40,092 bases of DNA from Flavobacterium fluvii (GTDB taxonomy: Bacteria > Bacteroidota > Bacteroidia > Flavobacteriales > Flavobacteriaceae), in the NCBI RefSeq assembly GCF_900129545.1, contig NZ_FQWB01000011.1:1-40092 (forward strand). The letters run 5' to 3'. The notes beneath the pieces are model-generated. The model did not search any database. It saw only the letters and a program-made list of their open reading frames with translations, and was not told where the DNA came from. A program made the position numbers and the translations under genes. Shown here piece by piece: positions 1-7,490 of this stretch. How positions within the stretch are numbered: the stretch's first letter is position 1; each line of letters starts with the position of its first letter.

Positions 1-132
1 ATTGTTGCCACGAGCACGCAGAAGAAAATTTTACCCTTTAGCGTTTTTTAATGTCAAAGAACCTTTTAAATAAATCATTTTCAGAAGAAAAAAAGGAAAA
101 AAAAGAAAGCCATTCGTTCAAGTGGAAGGTTT

Positions 133-216
133 CAAAAAAGCAAGTTTTTTTGATAAAATACTACCCGAATGGGTGGAGATTTTATCAAAAACCGGAGACT
201 TGAACTTGCTTTTTTG
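133..216. repeat. Long hairpin 1
   Basis: Three nested stems are visible: a 14-bp perfect base stem (CAAAAAAGCAAGTT at 133-146 against 203-216), a 13-bp middle stem (TTTTTGATAAAAT against 179-191) and a GC-containing top, ACCC-GAAT-GGGT (163-174). No terminator-like T tract follows immediately. Function unknown. Confidence 0.75.
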
Positions 217-332
217 TAAACATGGAACTTACCTTTGCCTTCTTTTTTTTATTTTTTTTATTTTCTTTTTAACCGATGTTTTACCATTACTAACCCATCC
301 AAAAAAAGTTTTCTTAAAAGAGGAATTTCTTG

Positions 333-416
333 GAAAGGGTATGGATTTTTAAAACAGAAAAAGAAATATCAAATCCATTCCAATTATTTTTCTGTTTTAA
401 AAATCCATACTCTTTC
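333..416. repeat. Long hairpin 2, near-perfect 30-bp stem
   Basis: The arms 339-362 and 387-410 are perfectly complementary over 24 bp. They extend to 333-416 with a single non-Watson-Crick position, around a 24-nt loop. The arm starts GTATGGATTTTTAAAACAG. The stem is far longer than a typical terminator and its sequence is unrelated to the neighbouring hairpins. Confidence 0.85.
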
Positions 417-424
417 GTGGACTT

Positions 425-510
425 GATTTTGTGAGTGCAGACCATTGCTTTATTGGGGTTTTAATTTTTAGGAATCAACGTTGTAAGTGATGGTCTGCAC
501 TCACAAAAAC
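425..510. repeat. Long hairpin 3 (GATTTTGTG-type base)
   Basis: A 19-bp perfect stem (427-445 against 490-508, containing GTGAGTGCAGACCAT) extends inwards by a few pairs including wobbles. The foot of the stem, GATTTTGTG...CTCACAAAA-nC-AATG, is shared with hairpin 5, while the upper stem differs. Confidence 0.85.
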
Positions 511-551
511 AATGAAAAACAATGCGTAGTGCGATAGGGGCAGTAGCGCAG

Positions 552-738
552 GCAAGTGTATTGTTTTTTTTTTTGCTGACTGGGGTGCTTCTGATTGCTT
601 TCGTGGAAAAGCTGGTGCCTGATATAGTGTTGAGAGTACAAAAGGAGGAGGGATTTAAATTAGGACGGTGTGGCAACTGCTTTTCCGGAAAAGCAATTAC
701 CACTTATTTTGTGGCAAATAAAAAAACAATACTCTTGC
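552..738. repeat. Long hairpin 4, nested, about 190 nt
   Basis: Outer arms 552-570 and 720-738 pair over 19 bp with one mismatch (GCAAGTGTATTG...). Inside lies a perfect 16-bp palindrome, GCTTTTCCGGAAAAGC (679-694), and a second partly complementary copy of that sequence near 594-613, so alternative folds are possible. Confidence 0.7.
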
Positions 739-745
739 TGGCCTT

Positions 746-829
746 TTGATTTTGTGTGTAGAAAAAATGGCTTTTACCCTGGGCAAATCAGCTATACATC
801 AAAGCCATTTTTTCTACTCACAAAATCAA
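746..829. repeat. Long hairpin 5 (GATTTTGTG-type base)
   Basis: Arms 748-774 and 801-827 are complementary over 27 bp with one mismatch and extend two more pairs outwards. The foot resembles hairpin 3 (GATTTTGTG / CACAAAATC, then AATG), but the rest of the stem (TAGAAAAAATGGCTTT) is different. Confidence 0.85.
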
Positions 830-932
830 TGCAAGAACTTCCGATTTCAATACCAAGTTGCTAAAAACCATCAAGTATTATAAGCGAAAAGGAATCGTCA
901 ATTTTGGATTGAGCTTCTACGGAATTAGTATT

Positions 933-1036
933 AGTGGTTTGTGAAGGGCAGCTTCTTGAGGGGCTGTCCCTCGACTGCGCTCGGGATGACCAAAGTTATT
1001 ACCGCCGCTCAAGAAGTTGTCCTGGAGCAAACCACC
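933..1036. repeat. Long hairpin 6 enclosing a REP element
   Basis: Outer arm AGTGGTTTG (933-941) pairs with CAAACCACC (1028-1036), and the next arm, CAGCTTCTTGAG (949-960), pairs with CTCAAGAAGTTG (1008-1019). The REP-like palindrome at 966-990 lies in the loop. The arrangement suggests either insertion of the REP into an older palindrome or a composite element. Confidence 0.75.
966..990. repeat. REP-like palindrome, copy 1
   Basis: A 25-bp element with core CTCGACTGCGCTCG. It folds with the flanking GTC/GAC into a short hairpin with a CTGCGC loop. All 25 bases are identical to the copy at 39880-39904. Elements of this kind are widespread in intergenic DNA of flavobacteria. Confidence 0.85.
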
Positions 1037-1157
1037 GGCGCGTTGGGGAGCGGCTGTTTTACATAAATGATATTATAACTTCGTCGCAAAAACCAAAAAA
1101 ACAATATAAAAACTTTGTGATGAATTATAATACTCAATTATGTAACACAGCTTGGGG

Positions 1158-1223
1158 AAAAAATTACTGGCGCAAGTTGCGAAGCGTACGTGTTTTTTCT
1201 AAAAACTGTGCCAGTAATTTTTT
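1158..1223. repeat. Long hairpin 7
   Basis: Arms AAAAAATTACTGGC (1158-1171) and its exact complement at 1210-1223 give a 14-bp stem, with further partial pairing inside (GCAAGTT / AACTGT). It is the last of the cluster of large palindromes. Confidence 0.75.
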
Positions 1224-1492
1224 TAGGAGCGTGGGGCAGGAGTGGCCACTGAAATTCAAAACGTCCTTTTACCAGCGAACGGAAGATGTTCTTTTTAATG
1301 AAAACGTAATTAGCGAAATGAAGCAAACAAAGACCTGAGTTTAGGAATACTTGGACTAAACGAAGGTTTTGTGCAGCTGAATGAGATAATGAGGTAGTTA
1401 AAGTGATTTTCTTTTTGTGGCATATTTTTTGTCATTATTCTTATGAAAAACAATGCGAAGTTGGCCAGAAGATACGTTTTTTAATATAAAAC

Positions 1493-1522
1493 TTGTTTTT
1501 TGGTACAAGAGTTGTATATTTG
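1493..1522 (+). promoter_or_regulatory. Bacteroidota-type promoter
   Basis: TTG at 1493-1495, a 19-nt spacer and TATATTTG at 1515-1522 match the TTG-N19-TAnnTTTG consensus of the Bacteroidota primary sigma factor very well. Transcription would start near 1529, only about 30 nt before the terminator hairpin, so no protein can be made from it. Confidence 0.65.
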
Positions 1523-1528
1523 CAAAGT

Positions 1529-1590
1529 CATTTCCCTAGGGAAAAGGACCTGGTCGGCCACAACACCTTAGTTGTGGCATTTTTATTTTA
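1529..1590 (+). ncRNA. Candidate small RNA, about 60 nt
   Basis: This interval lies between a consensus promoter and a hairpin-plus-T-tract terminator. The predicted transcript carries the perfect palindrome TTTCCCTAGGGAAA (1531-1544) near its 5' end and a GC-rich middle. Its 3' end overlaps the stop codon of the convergent gene at 1583, so it is antisense to the very end of that mRNA. I do not recognise an RNA family. It could also simply be the remnant of a longer unit. Confidence 0.35.
1557..1590 (+). terminator. Intrinsic terminator
   Basis: GCCACAAC (1557-1564), a 6-nt loop and GTTGTGGC (1571-1578) are followed by ATTTTTATTTTA. The T tract is only on the plus-strand side, so it is oriented to stop rightward transcription. 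Confidence 0.75.
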
Positions 1591-2068
1591 CCCTGTTTGA
1601 GTATTTGTCTTCGTAGTATTTTTGGTTTCTGTCGTCATCAATATGAAAACAAGTAACTATTATGTAGTTGGGGCTTATTTTTTCCATTACAACTAAAAAA
1701 CATCCTTCTTTGAACCAAAAGTAGTCTCTTGTTTTACCATCTGCTTCCAAAAATTGAAAACAAGTTATATCATCAGTATCTTTATTTTCCAGTATTGGTT
1801 TTATCCAATGAATTTTGTTCGCTCTTTTTTTATCAAAACATCTTTTTCCCTTTGGCCCTCTTGTAATAATTTTCACAAAAGTGTGTGGGTATTTTTCGTA
1901 ACCTTTTTCTTTTGAATTTCTAATATCTATAATTACCTTACAATTTGAAAAATAAAATTCATTATCAATAAAATCGGTTTTGAATAATTGAAAAAGTTCT
2001 TCTAGATGTTCAGGTGAAGGATCTATTCCTAAATTGGGTATGTGATCATCCAAGTCTAATAAATCCAT
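1583..2068 (-). CDS. Putative BECR-fold ribonuclease-like protein
   Basis: 161 residues, unusually rich in aromatic and charged residues and without a signal peptide, so probably cytoplasmic. The C-terminal half reads like the phage-associated Barnase/EndoU/ColicinE5-D/RelE-like (pBECR) nucleases: a KIHWIKPILEN helix (about 85-95), a YFWFKEGCFLVVM strand (about 116-128) and a final YIIVTCFHID strand (about 134-143), then a basic/Tyr-rich tail ending KYSNRVK. The start codon overlaps the stop of the upstream DUF3800 gene by one base (TAATG), so translation is probably coupled. No downstream partner or obvious antitoxin was seen. The family call is from memory of the motif pattern and is moderate; the function as an RNase is inference. 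Confidence 0.5.
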   Translation of the reverse strand: MDLLDLDDHIPNLGIDPSPEHLEELFQLFKTDFIDNEFYFSNCKVIIDIRNSKEKGYEKYPHTFVKIITRGPKGKRCFDKKRANKIHWIKPILENKDTDDITCFQFLEADGKTRDYFWFKEGCFLVVMEKISPNYIIVTCFHIDDDRNQKYYEDKYSNRVK

Positions 2069-2778
2069 TATAGTTTTATTTTAGGTTGGTGATCAAAAAT
2101 ATTGAACTTTGTTTCCCAAGGTTCTGTTCCTTCTTCAAGATTAAAACCAGATTTGGCTTCTAAATATTGAATAAAATCCATTTTGCTTTGAGTTGGATTT
2201 TCAATATTCTTCATTACTACTCTTGTTTTATATGTGATTGCTCCAATAAAGAAATCGGCTAATTGAAAGAAGTTATTGTCGTGAGAATGTAAATGTTGGA
2301 ATTGTCTGAATGGACTTTTACCTTTGTATTCATTTTCAAAAACTTCATTGATTTTTTTTAGCTTTTCTCTTCCACGAGTATTTTGAATGTCTATAAAAAC
2401 CCTGTATTCATCTCCATTACTATTGTTTGGTCGTAATAAATAATAGGTCATTTTATAATAGAAATTGTCGTGAGAACCCTGGTTGAAATCGGCATGATTT
2501 AGACGCTCTTTGTATTTGACCAAAACACAGCGAAATTGCAATGAAGACAGGAAGAAATAATCTACTAATTCTTTGTATAATGTTGTTCTTGCATTTGAAA
2601 ATTTATTCCATTTCAATTCTGACTTTTGATTGTGTTTTTTAAGTATTTCATTGAATTTTTTTTGTAATTCATCATACTCATTCATTGGTACTTTGATGTA
2701 TCCGATGCACATTACCGGAATATTGTCGTGTTCTAAATGACAACTTTCATCTATATAAAAATCATATTTATTGTTCAT
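2068..2778 (-). CDS. DUF3800 domain protein
   Basis: 236 residues with the hallmarks of DUF3800: an N-terminal FYIDES strand (acidic D10, E11) followed by a short hydrophobic strand, a central FIDIQNTRGREKL segment, and the late QLADFFIGA helix that supplies another conserved Asp. The family is predicted to have an RNase H-like fold and is often found in phage, plasmid and defence contexts, but its biochemical role is not established. No signal peptide. It is the first gene of a two-gene minus-strand unit, overlapping the next gene by one base. The genes to the right are divergent. A minus-strand TAnnTTTG box was not found in the 250-nt upstream region. Confidence 0.8.
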   Translation of the reverse strand: MNNKYDFYIDESCHLEHDNIPVMCIGYIKVPMNEYDELQKKFNEILKKHNQKSELKWNKFSNARTTLYKELVDYFFLSSLQFRCVLVKYKERLNHADFNQGSHDNFYYKMTYYLLRPNNSNGDEYRVFIDIQNTRGREKLKKINEVFENEYKGKSPFRQFQHLHSHDNNFFQLADFFIGAITYKTRVVMKNIENPTQSKMDFIQYLEAKSGFNLEEGTEPWETKFNIFDHQPKIKL

Positions 2779-3000
2779 TATAAATTCTATGAGTATAGGT
2801 TTAATTTAATTGACTGTTTGTAAAAATTAATGAATGAATTTTAAAGATTCAAATGAAAACATATCCACAAAAATATAACAAAAAAGTTAATAATAAATTA
2901 CTCTATTTTCATAATTCAATATAGTTTGATATGTGATTGCGTTTAACTCTTAAACTTTTTTATGCAGAATTTCGTATATCTTATGGAACAATACTATTTT

Positions 3001-3027
3001 TTGAATATTGATTTTTCTATATCTTTG
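3001..3027 (+). promoter_or_regulatory. Promoter giving a probable leaderless mRNA
   Basis: TTG at 3001-3003 and TATCTTTG at 3020-3027 (16-nt spacer) form a TAnnTTTG-type promoter. The ATG at 3032 lies 4 nt after the box, so the mRNA would begin at or very near the start codon. This decides against the upstream in-frame ATG at 3008, which lies between the promoter elements. Confidence 0.5.
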
Positions 3028-3031
3028 TATT

Positions 3032-4306
3032 ATGGATAAAAAAGTAGAGCTTAAAAATATTGTCAAGAGTTGTGAGATCCGTTTTGATCGCGGAACATCA
3101 GATACTTGGAAACATGGCGATTTTAATGATTTTAGCCGTGAAATTCAAAAAGAGACCAAAGTCAATATCAGCATTAACACGCTGAAGCGAATATTCGGGA
3201 AAATGTCTGTGGAAAATGATTATCTGCCACAGCAAGCCACCATTGATTGTCTTAAAAAGTATAGTGGATACCTTCCTTCAGAGGATAGCGATAATCAACT
3301 AATTAATCCGGAATCTACTATCAATGGCGATTCTACTACTAATAGCAGCCCTATTATTAAAAACGATCCCAGTATTTTAAAGTCCCCCTTTTTTTTATGG
3401 GGTATTTTAATCGTTTTGGTGGTCTTTTTTAGCTTGTTCTTTTTTGTGAAAGAAGAGGACAATAATTTAGGAACAATCAAAATTTCCAATACGGAAGGAC
3501 TCTTGCCGAAAACCGTTTTTTTTGATTTACAATTACCCAATGTCAAGGATAGTCTTTTTATGAGTTTTGGGGATAAATCACCTTTGATTCATCTCGAGCG
3601 AGACCTCACCAAAATATCCCATGCTTATTTATTTCCAGGAGTTTTTAAAGTCGACATTAAAAAATCTGACAGTGTTTTGGTTAGAACAAAAGTATATGTT
3701 CCTTCAAACAAATGGCTGGGTTTAGGTTTTTTTCGCCAACATGACATTCCTAATAGTTATTATGCTTTTCCAGCAGTAAAAAAAGGAAATGACAGTCTTT
3801 TTCATATATCCAATGAGCAATTGCAAAAAGCCGGATTAGACACCATAAAATCATACTTTACCCGATTGTGTAATTTTACTCCAATAAATAATCATTCAGA
3901 TAATTTCATATTTGAAACTACTTTTAAGAAAACAATCCCTCAAAAGGGAATTTATTGTAACAGTATGCGGTTTCAAATTTCGGGGATTGATAACATGATT
4001 CGTTTTAATTTTGTTAGCCCAGGTTGCAGTTCAAAAGTGTTAAATGTTATCAGCGAGCAATATCCTAAAGGAACCGATAGCGATTTATCTCAATTTGTTC
4101 TTGATTTGGAACAATGGAATACCGTTAAATTAATCAATCGGAATAAAAGCATAAAACTTTATGTAAATGATAAATTGATATATAGAGGAATTTATAAAGA
4201 ATCTGTGGGTGATTTAAGAGGTGTATTTGTAGAATTTGAAGGCAATGGATATGTCAAAAATTGCAGTTTGAAATCTTTGGACGGGAAAATTTTATATAAT
4301 TTTTAG
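3032..4306 (+). CDS. Membrane-anchored HTH / PKD / LamG-like protein
   Basis: 424 residues from the chosen start. The N-terminal 85 residues (MDKKVELKNIV..., with VNISINTLKRIFGKMS) match a small helical, HTH-like domain often found at the front of Bacteroidota sensor proteins. A single membrane segment follows at about 119-141 (WGILIVLVVFFSLFFFV), then a PKD-like beta domain (about 150-225, with YLFPGVFKVDI) and a concanavalin/LamG-like domain (about 270-420, WNTVKLINRNKSIKLYVNDKLI). The topology suggests a cytoplasmic DNA- or protein-binding head coupled to a periplasmic glycan- or protein-binding part, i.e. a candidate one-component membrane regulator of the adjacent GH2 gene. Divergent from the DUF3800 unit; 151 bp before the GH2 gene. 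Role is inferred. Confidence 0.6.
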   Translation: MDKKVELKNIVKSCEIRFDRGTSDTWKHGDFNDFSREIQKETKVNISINTLKRIFGKMSVENDYLPQQATIDCLKKYSGYLPSEDSDNQLINPESTINGDSTTNSSPIIKNDPSILKSPFFLWGILIVLVVFFSLFFFVKEEDNNLGTIKISNTEGLLPKTVFFDLQLPNVKDSLFMSFGDKSPLIHLERDLTKISHAYLFPGVFKVDIKKSDSVLVRTKVYVPSNKWLGLGFFRQHDIPNSYYAFPAVKKGNDSLFHISNEQLQKAGLDTIKSYFTRLCNFTPINNHSDNFIFETTFKKTIPQKGIYCNSMRFQISGIDNMIRFNFVSPGCSSKVLNVISEQYPKGTDSDLSQFVLDLEQWNTVKLINRNKSIKLYVNDKLIYRGIYKESVGDLRGVFVEFEGNGYVKNCSLKSLDGKILYNF

Positions 4307-4361
4307 TTAAATCAATCGGTTGTATTTGTTTTAAATTACTGTTTTTCAACGACTTGCGTTG

Positions 4362-4428
4362 TCCATAGTTTTGGGTAAAGTTTGGTCAAGTCAATAATTC
4401 TTCTTTACGTTAAATTCGGTTAGTTTTG
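4362..4428 (+). promoter_or_regulatory. Promoter with GGGTAAAGTTT element
   Basis: TAGTTTTG at 4421-4428 fits TAnnTTTG; a clear TTG 19 nt upstream is lacking, suggesting an activated promoter. GGGTAAAGTTTGG begins at 4373, and the surrounding 30 bases (from about 4356) strongly resemble the stretch at 7751-7781 before the fasciclin gene. Possible operator shared by the two genes. Confidence 0.4.
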
Positions 4429-4457
4429 ATACTTTATCAATATAATCAATTTTAATT

Positions 4458-7409
4458 ATGAATTTACGTGCATTTCTAGCAATTATATTGCTATTCGCAA
4501 ATTTACATGTTTTCGCCCAGGAGCGCATTAATCTAAATGGTAACTGGCTCTTTGCATTGGCCAAAACCGAAGTAGAGGCTGATCGGTTGTCTAAATTTTA
4601 CGGTGATAAATTTAACAGCAGCAGTTTTAAGCCAACTCCCGTACCTTCAAACTGGGCGGTTCAGGGCTACGAAGAACCAGTTTATAGGGGGTTTAAAGAT
4701 GATAAAGCCAAAGATGATAATGCCGTAGATGATAAAGTTGAGGATGAAAAAGCCAGCGAAGGCTTTTATTTACACGACTTCAAAGTCCCGGCTGATTGGA
4801 AGGGAAAGAATATACAGCTTCATTTTGGCGGAGTGTGGTCATCAGCCGAAGTATGGCTTAACGGAAGTTTAATTGGAACCCACCATGGCGGATACACCTC
4901 ATTTACCTTTGATGTTGATGGCAAAATCAAGCCGGGAGAGTCTAATCGGCTTGCTGTGCGCGTGCGTCAAGTAAACCAAGATTACAAATTTGATGTTTAT
5001 GATGATTGGACAATGGGAGGCATCTATCGCGATGTTACTTTGGAAGCCATGCCTAAAAAAAGATGGATTGATGGTATTGTCGTAAAGACCGATTTTGACA
5101 ATTTATTTCAGGACGCTGACTTGAAGATAAATGCCATGGTGGGTGACAAAAACAAGGAAACACTTCCTGGTAATTATCCAAGCCCAGGGGAATCTTATAC
5201 AATAAGGGCTATACTGTCCACAAAAGAGGGGAAAGAGGTAGGGCGTCAGGAGATTGTAGTTCCTGGACATACATCAACAAGTAGAGAAGTACTAATGACC
5301 ATGCGTGTGAAAAATCCTCAACATTGGACGGCAGAGACTCCCAACCTCTACAATTTACGTATCGATCTTTTGGAAAAAGGTAAGGTAACACATTCCCGCA
5401 CTGAACGAGTAGGATTTCGGGAGATTTCCACCGATGGCGGTGTTTTCAGGATTAACGGACAAGCGGTCAAACTTCGCGGCATAAATAGGCATGATGAACA
5501 TCCTGATGTAGGTCGTGCGACTACACGAGAACATTGGTTGCAGGATCTCAAACTGATGAAAGAAGCAAACATTAATTATATTCGTATGGCTCACTATGCC
5601 CATGCGCAAGGATTCGTTGAATTGTGCGATGAGTTGGGGATGTACGTTGGTGAAGAGGTCTCACTTGGAGGTGGAGGAGACCTTATGTATGATCCATCTT
5701 TTTCTGGAGCGGTATTGCAACGTTCGTATGAGACAATTGTTAGGGATATCAATAGGCCTTCTGTTATTTATTGGTCAACCGGAAATGAAGACGCTTTAAC
5801 CACGCTACATTTGGCTTCCGTGAAATTAATTAAAGCTTTAGATCCGACTCGTCCCGTACTATTGCCTTGGCGTGCAGAAGAGTGGCTTCCGACAGAAGTT
5901 GACATTCTCGCACCTCATTATTGGCAGCCACAGGAATATGACAAATTGGCAAGCAAATCCAATCGTCCAATAATTTCTACTGAATATACGCATTCTTTCG
6001 GAGTTGATGGATTTGGAGGTTTAGAAGCACGCTGGAAAGCATTGACCCAACATCCTTCTGGAGCTGGAGCTGCTATTTGGATGTGGGCAGATCAAGGAAT
6101 TAAAACACCAGTTTTGAGGCCCAAAGATAAATCCGGAAAGCTGAGCGAAGGTGATGATTATCTTCGAATTGATGATGCGGGTTGGGACGGTATTGTTGAT
6201 TCATACCGAAATTTAACCCGTGATTATTGGGAAACCAAGGCTGTATATGCGCAGGTTTACCCTGCCGTGAACAAGGTGTCTTTTACTCCTGGAGAGGCAT
6301 CGGTAAATATTCCCATTCAAAATGATTTTGATTTTACGGATTTGAGTACCATAAAAATTGCCTGGTCTATTCGAGAAGATGAAAAGGTACTGGCTTTAGG
6401 TACTGGTACAATCGAAGGGAAACCACATGCTGTATCTAACTTTAAATTACCATTGGAGAAACTGGCTTCTATTAGTGCTGGAAAAACTTATTATGCCTGG
6501 TTTATTTTTACCAATGCAGAAGGGGCGGAGATTCACCGCAAAGCGGTTGAACTCTCTTCTCGAGTGCATCAATCTCCAAAGACTTCTTCTCCAGGAAAGT
6601 TGTCTGTGACTAAAGCTGAAGTAGTTACTGTTGATGCTGGCGATGCACGTTATATTTTTAGCCCTAAAACGGGTCAGCTGGTATCAGGAAGTTTAAAGGG
6701 AAAAGTGCTAGTTAAAGATTTGAGACCAGCAATATGGCGTAAATTGGATAGGGCAGAAGTTAGCGTAGTAGGTAAAAATGATGCTAGAGATGCAGTCGAT
6801 CTTAATCGCTATACCCAATCGGTAACAGCTTGGAATATTGAAGAAAACCAGTCCAGTGTAGTTATTAATGCAACGGTGAACTATTTAGTGGACAGTAAAA
6901 ATCAATTTACCACAATTTATCGTTATTCAATTGGTACAGATGGAAAAATGGAAGTTCATTATCAGATTCAAACCAAAGTGACGGTGCCTTGTTTGCCAAT
7001 TGTAGGAATGGCAGCCGATGGGGTACAGGAACTAAATCGCTTGCAGTGGTTTGGTCTTGGGCCATATGACGCCTATGTCAACAAACAGTCCGCACCAATT
7101 CTGGGAGTATGGGGAGGATTAAATAAAGATAAAGAAACCGACGGAACGAAGGTGATGCGTTGGGTAGAACAAAGTGGCACAATTGGTAGCGTGCGCATTT
7201 CAAATTTGGGTTATTTGGAACATGATGTCACTAAACCGGAAACTGTTTACATCTTGTCTGGGGTTTTAGGAAGACCAGAGAAAGGACGTAAGCCAGATGA
7301 ATCCATACCACAACTTCGGACAGATACTGGAAAACCTTTCGTGGGTGAATTCAAAATTGAATTAAAGAATAGTTATACTGTTTTGACATTATTGGAAGAG
7401 AGAAAATAG
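4458..7409 (+). CDS. GH2 beta-galactosidase-like enzyme
   Basis: 983 residues. Signal peptide 1-20 (cleavage before QERINLNG), so exported. Order: sugar-binding jelly-roll domain (about 22-200, with EVWLNGSLIG), Ig-like domain (about 203-322), TIM barrel (about 325-610) and a C-terminal beta-galactosidase small-chain-like domain (about 710-983, QWFGLGPYDAYVNK). The acid/base is E444 in YWSTGNEDA and the nucleophile E509 in ISTEYTHS; RGINRHDEHP (340-349) is also present, so the enzyme should be active. The domain set matches the LacZ-like branch; exact substrate cannot be read from sequence, but beta-galactoside is likeliest. Odd feature: an acidic insert of four 5-residue repeats at 81-100 in a loop of the first domain. 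A good terminator follows. Confidence 0.85.
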   Translation: MNLRAFLAIILLFANLHVFAQERINLNGNWLFALAKTEVEADRLSKFYGDKFNSSSFKPTPVPSNWAVQGYEEPVYRGFKDDKAKDDNAVDDKVEDEKASEGFYLHDFKVPADWKGKNIQLHFGGVWSSAEVWLNGSLIGTHHGGYTSFTFDVDGKIKPGESNRLAVRVRQVNQDYKFDVYDDWTMGGIYRDVTLEAMPKKRWIDGIVVKTDFDNLFQDADLKINAMVGDKNKETLPGNYPSPGESYTIRAILSTKEGKEVGRQEIVVPGHTSTSREVLMTMRVKNPQHWTAETPNLYNLRIDLLEKGKVTHSRTERVGFREISTDGGVFRINGQAVKLRGINRHDEHPDVGRATTREHWLQDLKLMKEANINYIRMAHYAHAQGFVELCDELGMYVGEEVSLGGGGDLMYDPSFSGAVLQRSYETIVRDINRPSVIYWSTGNEDALTTLHLASVKLIKALDPTRPVLLPWRAEEWLPTEVDILAPHYWQPQEYDKLASKSNRPIISTEYTHSFGVDGFGGLEARWKALTQHPSGAGAAIWMWADQGIKTPVLRPKDKSGKLSEGDDYLRIDDAGWDGIVDSYRNLTRDYWETKAVYAQVYPAVNKVSFTPGEASVNIPIQNDFDFTDLSTIKIAWSIREDEKVLALGTGTIEGKPHAVSNFKLPLEKLASISAGKTYYAWFIFTNAEGAEIHRKAVELSSRVHQSPKTSSPGKLSVTKAEVVTVDAGDARYIFSPKTGQLVSGSLKGKVLVKDLRPAIWRKLDRAEVSVVGKNDARDAVDLNRYTQSVTAWNIEENQSSVVINATVNYLVDSKNQFTTIYRYSIGTDGKMEVHYQIQTKVTVPCLPIVGMAADGVQELNRLQWFGLGPYDAYVNKQSAPILGVWGGLNKDKETDGTKVMRWVEQSGTIGSVRISNLGYLEHDVTKPETVYILSGVLGRPEKGRKPDESIPQLRTDTGKPFVGEFKIELKNSYTVLTLLEERK
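4698..4757 (+). repeat. In-frame 15-bp tandem repeat, four units
   Basis: Four consecutive 15-bp units each starting GATGA(T/A)AA encode DDKAK, DDNAV, DDKVE and DEKAS within the GH2 enzyme. Units one to three share about 10 of 15 bases or more. It sits in a loop of the N-terminal sugar-binding domain and could vary in copy number by slippage without shifting the frame. Confidence 0.85.
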
Positions 7410-7451
7410 GTTCTAGGAAATCAATATTATAACACTTTGATATGTATAAGT

Positions 7452-7490
7452 TAAACGGGCAGTTCAATTTGAGCTGCCCGTTTAATTTTT
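7452..7490 (+). terminator. Intrinsic terminator after GH2
   Basis: AAACGGGCAGTTC and GAGCTGCCCGTTT form a strong GC-rich stem around a short AATTT loop, followed by AATTTTT. It closes the GH2 transcript 43 nt after its stop codon. Confidence 0.9.

Larger units (their letters stand above)
1..1492. other. Gene-free region rich in long hairpins
   Basis: I find no reading frame here that looks like a real protein: the open frames are short, rich in homopolymer-coded residues (FFF, KKK) and run through inverted repeats. What the stretch does hold is seven separate long imperfect palindromes (listed individually) and one REP-like element. A 15-base string, ATGAAAAACAATGCG, occurs twice, at about 513 and 1443. 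A possible C-terminal coding remnant at about 801-944 ends in TGA but could not be identified. The left edge of the window may cut a larger structure. Confidence 0.7.

Noticed and set aside
122..864. Several overlapping open frames on both strands
   Set aside because: They cross long inverted repeats and homopolymer runs and have no recognisable domain; coding in these frames is unlikely.
801..944. Frame reading KAIFSTHKINARTSDF and ending YGISISGL before TGA, as a gene remnant
   Set aside because: It looks somewhat protein-like and uses normal codons, but it overlaps the arm of hairpin 5, has no start and matches no family I know. Only a database search could decide.
133..1223. Hairpin cluster as a CRISPR array or as an integron cassette array
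   Set aside because: There is no constant repeat with spacers, no cas gene, no integrase and no convincing GTTRRRY/RYYYAAC site pairs; kept only as an open question.
934..1338. Open frame of 134 residues
   Set aside because: Its first half is the translated REP element and hairpin 6, and its second half runs through hairpin 7.
3008..3031. Upstream ATG of the HTH/PKD protein
   Set aside because: It lies within the promoter (between the TTG and TAnnTTTG elements), and the added residues are hydrophobic and unlike the conserved start.
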